A DNA stretch of 64,000 nt from positions 4,216,001 to 4,280,000 of the forward strand of contig CM065320.1 of assembly GCA_033032175.1 (NCBI GenBank). Direction: 5' to 3'. The translations under genes and the position numbers were made by a program. Below, piece after piece: positions 36,601-48,600 of this stretch (position 1 is its first letter; every line of letters starts with the position of its first letter). Origin of the DNA: Saturnia japonica (lineage: Eukaryota > Arthropoda > Insecta > Lepidoptera > Saturniidae). The notes beneath the pieces were generated by a model that was given only the letters and a program-made list of their open reading frames with translations, was not told the origin of the DNA and did not search any database.

Positions 36601-39600
36601 TCATTGTATGGAAATTCGAAACCTTTAGGGTTAGAAGATAGAAATCTGTATTTAGTTAGAGACTTATATAAAAAAAAAGTTTTCGAAAAATCGGGCCCTA
36701 AGGGTTAGAAAAAACTTTATAATAAAATATTATATGGAACTTCGGTATTTCTATAGTTAAAGAAACAAAAATTGTGGTTAACTTTTTATTAGAAATGAAT
36801 AATTTATATCTACCCTTAACATTATGAAGGTGAAATCGAAATTATAACAATTGCAATGTATAAAAAATTTAATATGCGGTCTCTAATTTTTGCTGCGAAT
36901 ATTATATTTTTACGCAGGCGTAGGTTGTTAAAACAGCGTAATAATAATTTAAATGTAATCACGATGTATCTTTCTACAGGGTTACGAAGATGAACCAATA
37001 TCGAAAATTTTAGCCAATATTGGTGAAAGTGATACAGTATTATTGGATCGATGGCAGCTAACTGTAGAACCCAATACAGCTGCTTCAGCAGAGGAAACAG
37101 CCAACGGAAAACCCGAACTGCCACTCAACGTCGTTAACAATTATTTTTCTTTCGGTGTTGATGCTCATATTGCGCTGGAATTTCACGAAGCAAGAGGTAG
37201 GTTATTGGGGGATTTGTATAAATTTTAGTTTTCATGTCTACTTGAATGTAGAAATTTAAAAATATAATATTTGTTAATAGGCATAAATAACATCTACCTT
37301 TCTATACATACCTGCCTTTAAATTTTTTTACAATTTTTATTTAAGTTGCTGTTAATATTAGGTCCTTACATATGAAATTGGCATTTTGTTGAACTAACCA
37401 CTTTGATCTCAAATATCTGGCGTTGGGTTAGGAATTCAAAAATATTTCAAATTTAGGCTTGTATATTTGTGTTTCGAATTTAGTGATTCATTTGTTTTCG
37501 CATCATTTGATTTTTCTTTGACATCGTTCTTTTCACAAAATGAAAAACTTAAAATATCACGTTATTTACGAATATGAGTTCCACTGTGGCATAAGCGCTG
37601 CAGAAAAAGCTCGAAGGATTATTTTTTTATATGGAGAAGCTACTGTAAAATAAAACATGGTACGTTTCTAGTTCCAACGTTTTCATTCTGGGAATTTTGA
37701 CCTACGAAACAAACCCCGTGGACGGCAGGGGGCCCTAGTTGATAGTGAAGAATTAAAGGTAATCGTGGAAGCGGATTCATCACAAACCAAGGTAGAGTTA
37801 GCAGCAGACTTCAGTGTGAGTGATAAAACAATTTTAATTCTCTTGAAACAAATTGGAAAAGTGAAAAAGCTCGAGATTTGGGTACCGCATGAATTAACTG
37901 AAGCACACCAACAAACACGCATTGAGTGCTGCATTACACTACTCAACTGGCACAATAACGATGGAATTTTGAATCATATTGTTACTTGTAACGAAAAATG
38001 GATCCTTTACGACAATCGGAAACGCTCATCACAGTAGTTGAACCCAGGAGAACCAGCCAAATCCTTTTTTTTTTTTTTTTTTTAACGTGGAGAAACCCGT
38101 CATGGGTACACACCAGCCCGGGGGAGGACGAGTGGTTATGTGAGACTCTTACTCACTAAAACTCCACGGTGTACCTCAGCCGCCTTAGTGGGGCGACATG
38201 GGCTCGCGGTTGCATTCAACCACGTCGCCCCGGTGGCAGGCCCAGCTACTACTGCCGGGCCACCGCAAAAGGGAGACAATTCGGTACAACCCTAACTGTC
38301 TCCCACAGCTGCCGAACATGTGCAATGGGAAGACGGGTCCCCCCCCGTCTTCCCTGGTTCAACTAAGGCGGCGGGAGTTGGCGGACGAATCGCCTTCTCC
38401 TGCCGCCCGTTCGTCTTTGGCGGAGAGGACCGCTCAGAGAATCATCTTCGCATGCCCTCTCCGCGGCCTCCTTCTGCGATATAACTTCCTCGCAGAAGGA
38501 GGCCATCGCCTCCCACGACCTCTCGCTGTCGAGCATGGCGCGAACCACACTCGGGAGCGAGAGGTCCCCTCCTACCACCGCGGTTAAAGCCCGGCGCTGG
38601 CTCTCCCACGCAGCACACTCTGAAAGAGTGTGCTGTGCGGTATTATTGGCAGCACCGCACTCATGACACGCGGTGGTCGACTCCCTCCGTGCGATCCGGT
38701 GCAGGAACCATCCGAAACAACCATGTCCGGACAGCACCTGCACCAGTCGAAACGTGAGGGAGCCACGCTCCCTATCACACCACTCTCTTAGGACCGGACG
38801 GACGGCGTCTTTGGTATATTTACCATACCGCACGTCCGTCAGGTCCTCCCCCCATCTCCCAATCACCCCCTCCTTTAGTGCCCTCCTCATATTTGCCATT
38901 TCTGTGGGAGCTGGAGGCTCCCTTCTTTCCTTCCTCGCCGCCGTGTCCCTATACACGGCGGCGAGCACCTCCGCCTCCAACTCCCACAACCAGCCAAATC
39001 CTGTCTCAAGCGAAAGTTGACTCAGAAAAAGGTACTGGTGAGTGTTTGGTTGCACGTTAAATAACCCTGAGACTGGTCATTCTCTCCAGCCCACTGCTAC
39101 TTCAGAACAACGCTAGATCCCATACTTCACTACAGACGGTCGCTAAATTAGAAGAACTGCGGTTGAAATGTCTCCGAGACCCACCATACTCTTCAGGACC
39201 TTGCTCCAACAGATTACCACTTTTTTCGGAATTTGGACAATTTCTTGCAAGGAAAAAAAAAATTCCGATGAGGCTGTCCTCCCAACTTCAAAGATTTTAT
39301 TGATTATCGCTTCCACAATTTTTCAGTTTTTTTTTCTTTTTCCACAATAATGGCACATACTTTGATTAATGAAATGTTTAATTTCACAAAATATTTTTTT
39401 CGTTTTATTTTTGCCATATAAAATGCTAATTTCATATGTAAGGATCTAATAGTATGGGTCAAATCTTGCTACTGAAATTTAAAACAGTTATCCCCAAACA
39501 CTTGAGCTGAAATTTTGCATACACGTGTAGTTGGGATGACAATGCATGGTTAACTTAGTGACATCATTCTAAATCTAATATGGCGGACTCCCAAAGGTGG

Positions 39601-42600
39601 CTTACCAGTTATTTTTAAGAACCCCTAGATATAGGTATTAAATGAAAGGGTTTGCTGAGAGGAATACGAAAAAAATAGGTTATAAGAAGGTTGTAGCGTA
39701 AATAAAAAAATGAGTAAAGGGAATTTAAAAAAATATTCTTACGCGTTACAGCCCTTTAAAATTATTGATTTTTTTAATAAAAACTTGTTTAAAAAAATCC
39801 TTTTATTTCCTATAATTAAGAATGCATTTGTTTAGAGTCTTTTTTGTTGGTAATTTTATAATTTGTCAAAATGTAATTCTTGTTGGTGTTTTTATTATAA
39901 ATAAATAAGTGAGAAATTATAATGGTTGTGACAAAAATGATTATATCAATTATGTCATGAAAGTAATAAAGAAAATTTAGTCATGCTAGAAAATATGTGT
40001 CGTTACAAAAACGCAACCAGTTAAACTATTCGATTAGATTAGGAAAAATGTGAGATTAAATGGATCATTAAAACTTACTTCACATATTACGATATAATAA
40101 ACACGCAATAATTTTTAATATCTTTTGTAATAAAAAATAAACCTAATTTTAGTATTTCTATAAAGCTTTATTTTAGAAGTTCATGTATAATTAAACGTAT
40201 TTCTTATATTCTATTGGTAGACGGACTTTTGCTTAACCAATCCTTTTCAGAAACAGGATATCTTAATTAAAAAACAATACACGATCACTATTTTAACAGA
40301 ACTATGGATGACAATGCATGAATGAAAAAATTTACAAACAATAAAACAATGCCAATTAATTCTATAGTATTAGTCAATCTGTCTGAATGTTGTCATAACC
40401 AATTTGATCTAGTTAAAAATGTTTCTAATATTTATTCAGCTTGGCCGCTGTAAAAATTGTTTTAAAAGCAAATTATGTTTATGGAGAACCCTTTTGTTAC
40501 TCAGTCGCATTCATTTGGCGTAGCAGTGTGCCACTGTGCACGTGGACCTGTGTTCACCGCCATGATTGACTTTAAATTGAATTAAGTTTGACATGATATT
40601 ATTATACACAAGAATATTTAGTTTAAATTAATAATATTCTGAATCAGTTTGCTGTGACAACGCAAGGAGGCCGCTTTAGTTCCCCAAATTTCCACCGCCA
40701 ACTTATACTGGTGGCACAATAGGTATGTAGGTAAAGCGTAGAGCTAAATCTCTATGAACGAATTTTAAAAATATGAATTAACAAACCTTTTAAAATTATT
40801 TGTTAGGTTTAGCGTTTAGTCACAATTTCACCTGATGTTAAGTGACGATGTGGACCAAGAGGGTAACACGTCAAACCTAGTGGGGGACCAGCACTCAAGT
40901 GTAGCTGCCGGAGCACACTCAGAGTACTTGGCAACAGGTTTTTAACTTGAGAGTGGTAGCTACCCAGGCAGGAATTATAAATTCCCCTACCACCACGTAT
41001 GGTTTCATCACGACTTTTTCCTTCACCAAAAATTCAGTCTCAATGCAGACATTTGATTGAACTTCGTGGATAACATTTTTAGAAGGATGTTGTAATATAT
41101 TTACGATTCTAATATAAATATAAATTTTATTTTCATACAAACCGTGTTATGCATAAACCAAACAACTTCGGCAAAGTCATGGACAAATTAGGTTATCTAA
41201 CAACACTTGAAGAGGTCTTCGATATTTTCATGAAAAGTCAAGTAGTTGTTTTTCTTTTTAAAATATAGCAACAGCTCACATACGATAATACGAATCGCAT
41301 TGTTGTTTGCTACAGAGGCACATCCAGAAAAGTTTAACTCTCGAATAAGAAATAAGTTGTTCTACGGAACGGCCGGAGGCAAGGATCTCATGCAGCGTAA
41401 ATGGAAAGGTTTAGCTGAATTCGTTACAATGGAGTGCGATGGTAAAGATCTAACGCCAGTGCTCAGGGAGCACAAAGTGCATGCTATAGTGTTTTTAAAC
41501 ATTCCAAGGTACGTTTAAGTGTACAAATTACAATTACCCAGTATGATAATTATAACAAAAATATTTATGACAAAATTAATTTTAATTTTCAAATGTAACA
41601 ATGTATATTAAAAGTTGATATTATTAAAATTGTTGATTTTTTTTTGTATATACTAACACGACAGTCATCGATATTATGCCGACCTGCAAGCCTTTCGGCA
41701 GCTGGATATACACTGACTGGTACTGACTGGTCTGGAAAAGATAGTTTATTACCGTGTGCGGTCTCGATTTAAGCGGGTCAAATCCTTTCAAACCCTTTGT
41801 ATTAAAACGCACAATTAATTTGCTGTTTTAGATAATTTAAATTAGTTTAATATGTAAAAAGAACACGAAAAACATGAGATATCACAGCAGAGCCAAAACC
41901 ACTGTAATTTCGGTGAGATTTAAACCATAACATCCTGTAGTAAAAAAAGTCCAATCTTTGTAAAATCAAACTTAAGTCATAAAAAGCAGAATAAAATATA
42001 TTTCCATAGCAATTTCATGAAATCAAACGAAAAAAAAACGCGGGTACAAAATCTAGTTATGTTTGCAAAGGGCATCTTATCTAAATTCATAAAACAGAAA
42101 TTCAATTTTTCTTAATCATTTGCAATTGCTTCCGATATTGTATATTCTTGCCCTCTACACCTTTCTAAAATAAATAATTGCAGGAGTCTGTTTGTACGAG
42201 TATTGTTTTTTTTAATATTTAGATGTTTGCTCTATGTCACTTCAAGTATTACCGAAAATCCCAGCGGACCTTACCTTTCTCTAACTCATCAATATTTTAC
42301 GTTTGTTTACATGTATCTGATATTTACAGTTACGGGGGTGGCACTCACCCTTGGAATAAATCTGGAGGCGCTTTCGAGCCTTCCACTGAAGATGGACTGA
42401 TTGAAGTAGTAGGATTAACCACATATCAATTGGTAACAAAACAACTAATTTTACTTCTATTAATATGTTAACATTCTTTTAAAGTAAATAAAACATACAG
42501 CTATTATCTTGGAATACAGAAGTAAGGACGTATATAAATAGTTCTTTGATTAGTAGACGTTTATAAAATTAAAGAAATAGCTTATTAGTTTTTTTCATTT

Positions 42601-45600
42601 TTAAAGTTGTATTTTTACTTAACTTTATATACTAACCAGAGCTATAAATTTCTTTGAAATGTGTTCTATAACATACTTGATCATAATAATTATCCGTGTA
42701 GCCTTTATTGCAAGCCGGTGGACATGGCACTTGCATCACGCAATGTAAAACAGCGAAGATTGTGACGACAAAAACCATACCGATGCAAGTGGACGGGGAG
42801 GCATGCCGCCTTGCGCCTTCCATAATCACGCTCTCTCGTCTTAACCAAGCCACAATGCTCGCGAAGAGAAAACCTGGGCGAACTACTGCACCGTAAGTTC
42901 CAGTTCCATATTACTTAATATAAATCTACGCATCTAAATTCAAGGAGATGATGATTGTTTATTCAAACGCGCTAACTGCCAGTGTGATTTGAAAAATTAT
43001 TTTTGTATTATATAGCTTATTTATTGAGGAAGTTTGTAGGCTGTATAACTTTTCAATAGGATTCTAAGGCGGAGAACAATAGTAACCGTGAAGAGAAGGC
43101 GAAGAAGAACCATAAGAAAACGATCGTGAAGGATATGAAAGACACACACAGATCACGAATGTGCATTTTTTGTCTGTCTGTCTGTTTGTTTGTCCGGATT
43201 TAACTCGAAAACGGCTTGATCGATTCCATGAAATTTTATACACAAAAGGCTTATATGTCATTGGTCAATCGATAAGCTAAAAAAAAATAATTTTAATAAT
43301 TCTCTACAAATTTTGATGAAAATTATACACGAGAAGTAAATTTCATGCCTCGTGGCGCAGTGGTAGTAAGCCCTACGATATAAGCGAGAGGTCGCGGGTT
43401 CGATCCCCGACCATTACTTACTTTTGTGTGATGAGCATATTTTTTATCAATTGTTTGTTTAGGTGATAAAATATCTATATATGTATGTATAACAGTTGAT
43501 ACTTACCATAATACACGCTTTGCTTCAGGTTGGAATTAAATGATCGTATGTTATATGAAGGTTATATGAAGGTTATACGTAGGTTATATGAAGGTTATAT
43601 GAATTCTCAAAAATATGAGTAAAAATAAAAAAATTACGGGATTAAAATAATTACTGAGTAGTAACAAACGCGTGCAGAGCCTATTTACAGAGTCTAGTTT
43701 ACAATATAATTAAAAAAGCAATAAAAGGTCAGCGTTAGCGCTTTGGCGAATGATACGGGGAATTCATTCATCCTAAGCTTTAGCTGAAGAAAAAGATAAC
43801 GATGAAACTAAAATTATTTCTAGACTTAGCATGTGCTGTCTTCGAACACTAGATTATTTAAAACAGAAACACACAGCATGTTACACAAAACTAAAAATAT
43901 AGAACCATAAAATGTATCACAAAAACTTAACGTTTCACAATCGACCGTTAAGTATACCTATATCTTCATTATACTTCTGTATTGATGATTCTCGTTCATA
44001 TATTTCATTTTAAACAGGATTATAAAGTTGACTAGAGATATTAATTAGATGTAATATATATTTTTTAAATTTAACAACACAACTATCAATATTTCTTGAC
44101 TAGACAAATTTTCATAATTTATTCTTAAATCCTCTGTTCAATTTATTTTAACTTGGCAAGGTGCCCTCGGAACTTCATTTAACGTAGTGAAATGTTTATC
44201 GCGGCTTTCGAAAATTAAGTAATAAACAAGGTAAATAACTTTGGTACATGTAGAAGCTTGATATACAAACCAATAGCTTATATGATGAGGTCGAGCGGCA
44301 CCTCGTTCCAACGACGCTAGAGTAAATGAGATACTAGACGAGATTATTAAACAACTTTGTTACTTATATTAATAAATCAGTAGTTATTTCTTTCTGTACA
44401 CGTATTTTTTCCAAATTTCGAGTAAAATGTCTATTATAATAGCCAGCGACTTAAAAATTGTATTATTTCTAAATCAATGAATAAATACTCCCATACTGAA
44501 TACTCAATATATCATGAAACAAAGAAGTAGATAATATTATAATATTAGGTCCTTACTAATTTGAAATTGGCGTTTTGTTGAACTCGCCACTTTGATCAAA
44601 TATCCTGGCATTTGGTTAGGAATTCTAAATTCAAATTTAGGCTTGTGTATTTGTTTTCGAATTAAGTGATTCATTTGTTTTCACATCATTTGATTTTATC
44701 TTTGACATCGTTCTTTTCACAAAACGAAAAACTTAAAATATCGCGTTATTTACGAATATGAGTTCCACTGTGGCATCGGCGCTGCAGAAACAGCTTAAAG
44801 GATTAATGATGTATATGAGGAAGCTACTGTAAAAGAAAGCACGGTACGTTTTTGGTTCCAACGTTTTCGTTTTGGAAATTTTGACCTACGAAACAAACCC
44901 CGTGGACGGCCGGATACCCTAGTTGATAAAGAAGAATTAAAGGTAATCGTGGAAGCGGATCCATCGCAAACCACGTCAGAGTTAGCGGCAGGCTTCGGTG
45001 TGAGTTTATAATTCACTTGGAACAAATTGGAAAAGTGAAAAATCTCGAGAAATGGGTACCGCATGAATTGACTGAAGCACATCAACAAACACGCAGCTAC
45101 CCTACGTTACTCAACCGTCACAATAACAAGGAGATTTTGAATCGCATTGTTACTTGTAACGAAAAATGGATCCTTTAAGACAATCGGAAAAGTTCATCAC
45201 AAGTGGTTGAACCCAGGAGAACCAGCCAAATCCTATCGCAAGCGAAAGTTGAACCAGAAAAATGTACTGGTGGGTGTTTGGTGGACCATTGCTGGTGTCA
45301 TACACTACAGCCTTCTAAGATCTGGCCAGACGATAACGGCAGATATGTATTGTCAACAATTGCATCCATAATGGCAAAGCTAGCCTTTAAAAAAACTGAG
45401 ACTGGTCAATCTCTCTATCGCACTGCTGCTTCAGGACAACGCTAGATTCCATATTTCACAACAGACGGTCGCTCAATTAGAGGAACTGTAGTTAGAATGT
45501 TTCCGACACCCACCATACCCCCGGACGTTGCTCCTACAGATTACCACTTTTTTCATCGGAATTAAAACAATTTCTTGCAAGGAAAGAAATTCAATTCCGA

Positions 45601-48600
45601 TGAGGCTGTACAAAACGCCTTCAAAGATTTTATTGATTCTAGCTCTCACTATTTTTTCAGCAATGGAATCAATGAACTTCCTATAAAATGGCGAAAGTAC
45701 ATAGATAATAATGGTACATACTTCGATTGATTAAATGTATAATTTCATAATATTTTTTTCTTTTTCCATATAAAACGCTAATTTCATATGTTAGGACCTA
45801 ATATGTTCTATGAAAATATATAATTCTGTCAAAGATATACTCTACATTATAGGTACATATTATTATCGTTTATTTGTTGCAGTCAAACAACTTTGGATAA
45901 GCTCACGCTCACTGTGAATCTCATTACGATGGCCGATTACGAGAGACATCATTACGATAAGGAATTACTCGCCAAAACAGGTGGAGAATAATTTTGAATT
46001 CGAAAATTGTTAAGACGTATTCGTTATTTTGTAAATAGTATGAGGGTCACTAAGTTTTTATGAATAATTAAGGGGTTTTCAGGTTAACTTAAATGTGAAA
46101 CATTCCTAAATTATGAGAAAGGTTAGCTTTGATTTTGAAAATGTTCATACTTTTATAAATTAACAAGTCTTTAACATTATTATAAATTGCAATATTCTTC
46201 TCTGTTTTATTATTTTAAAAATAGTACAGACAAATGTTGTTATAACTTTAAAACTCTTTTGTAAAAAATGAAATAAATTGATTATCGGCACTAAAAATTG
46301 CTTATAGTGAAACAAAATATTAGAGAGAACGAATACAGATTAGAAAAGCGTTAATAATATTATATCCTTTTTATTATAGCGGAACGTATAGGCACTTTAG
46401 AGGTGAATCCTGCAGCAGACTTGGAACAAATGCGCACTCTCATTCAGAACATGATCAAAGAATCTCAACAGTACTCAAACCTTCTCGACTGGTGGTTTGT
46501 CGACTGTAAGTGAATTCATCTGACATTTCTTTCCTTTTTTACTTTTTTTAGATATGGGTTATTACTAATAATTAATATTAGCCATTGTATTAGAAACATT
46601 ACCATTCAATTCATGTTGCTGTTTATGTTAATGACTTGTGACATCTTTTACAAATGAAAGTTTTTTTTTTTTATAATAAATACATCGAGTAAAATTTAAG
46701 AGTAAAGTATGATCTTGTAAGTGACTATTTTTATAGCACAAATGATATTTAAGTTTGTTTACTTACAGGCATGTAAAAAAAAATGTAAATTATAAATCGT
46801 GGTGGGTGATTACATTTGCTTTTCAATACTGCAAAGCGGTATACACTGTTGGTATTATATTGGTGCTTATAGAATAACTAATACAGCATATATGCTGACT
46901 CGATGCCCATTTGGTACACACACATGTCATTTCAACCATAAACACTAATAACAGGATATTCAATACGAAGTTTTCAGTTTTAAATTTTACTTGTTTATTT
47001 TGTTCTTGTTTTTATTATTTATTAATTTATGAAACTTATTTTACTTTTATATGTGTACTACTGATAAATATATTTACGTTCTTTCTTATCGTTATATAGG
47101 GATGCAAACATGAAATAAATAATATGATTACCTACATTAAAATACTGTTTCCAAAGTGGTAAAAACTGCACAATTAAAAAGTTTTTGACAAACTTGAGTT
47201 GTCCTGAAATTATAATATTCGAAAAAGATTAATCAAAATTTCTCACTACTAGATTTTCAAAGCAAACCGGTATATTTATAATATAATATGGAAAGTCAAT
47301 AGTAAAACTTTTCAAGAGTCAATTACGTTAACGAGGCCGACTATTCACCTTAAACGTGCGTGCAAAAACAAATTAAAGTCCATTAATACAAAGATTTATT
47401 TATTATCTATTCAATCTCTTCGCCAATTCCACTGGTTAATTTGTCAAACCTTGAGATAAATTACTTCGGGATGATTCACTACATTTATCTTATTCCAAAC
47501 GATGTCTAAGGTTTCGTTTTTTCTTACCATTGCCCGATTTCATTCGATTTTTGATAATAAAATATTATTGATCTTAACATGTATTTTACTAATATAAATA
47601 ATGATACATGAACACATTCATAGAAAATAAAATATATATTTATTTATTATATTATACTCAGTAATATACTTTTTTTTAAATCTCTTGTTTGCGTCTGATA
47701 ATGATTGTGTAACTCCTGAACGACTTGACCGATTGAGCTCATATTTACACATTAAATATGTTTTATCAAGGCGATAGATCATAGCATAGTTATGATCCGA
47801 TATTTAGTGCTGTGATCGAGCAATTAGTTAATGGACACCGGAATTCCGGATGGTTACCGGAAAGGGCAGAATAACGTAGACGTTATTCCTGGTAGACCAG
47901 GCCAGCTAGTTATTTTATATTTATTTATAAAATGATTTTATGCTAAACTTCCCCTAATCATTTTTCATACAGAAGTTATTGCGAAAGCGCTAATAACTAG
48001 CAAAACTAACATTGTAATAGCTTTATCAGTGTAATTATCCAGGAAATTTTATTTATTTAATATACCATTGATTAACTGCTATTCTCATCTCTTTTGTTCG
48101 GAATATTAGTATCACTATAGGTACTTAATTCGAAGGCATACATCGTCATATTCTTTATAGGACTAGGTCTAGGAATCATGTTTGTTGACGACACAATACT
48201 TGATTTGCTTTTCAATCACGTAGACAGACAATTGTTTAAGCTATAAAGGTATTTTTGTATATACGGTAAAAGAATTCACGAAATAAAAATAAACTTTTCT
48301 AATAAAAGAAAATATAGTTTAGTAGTTTGTGGTAACATTTGAAACTAAACATATGTCTATAAGTATACGACACGAACAAAGAAATTTGCTACGTCTTATC
48401 TTTGCCGTATTGTGAAGCTGTAGAACTGTGTCCCGATCAGTGTGTTCCCTCCCTCCTACAACATGGAGTCCTACAAAAATAACGTGAATAGACATTTGAG
48501 CAGGCCGGCGAGACTGACGACAGATAATGCATTGTAAATCCCACGGTAATCCCCGATGTTACTTGATTGCACTGTGCTCACCATCGGGTACAGTGTAGTC

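Larger units (their letters stand above)
29907..36979 (+). other. rdgA: Intron 5 (7.1 kb)
   Basis: Contains a decayed mariner (30845-31320) and a SINE-B copy (31972-32185), listed separately. Tail-like repeat sequence is visible at 36150-36240 (AAGATTCATCGTAATCGGAT) and 36540-36740. 32200-36100 is AT-rich and I recognise nothing in it; the minus-strand open frames at 34298-34600 and 35285-35677 have no domain signature. Confidence 0.45.
37358..39449 (+). mobile_element. Bmmar1-like mariner, interrupted by a LINE
   Basis: Left terminal repeat TTAGGTCCTTACATATGAAA; the right end (TTTCATATGTAAGGATCTAA) is its near-perfect inverse. Both are flanked by TA (37356-37357 and 39450-39451). Without the 937 bp added by the LINE and its target duplication, the element is about 1.16 kb. 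The interior carries stops and frameshifts and has lost the middle of the catalytic region compared with the copy at 44545-45801. Confidence 0.85.

Noticed and set aside
43347..43420. tRNA gene
   Set aside because: No paired acceptor stem; followed by a SINE body and tandem tail.
43550..43603. CRISPR-like tandem repeats
   Set aside because: The 11-bp units have no spacers and form a SINE tail in animal DNA.
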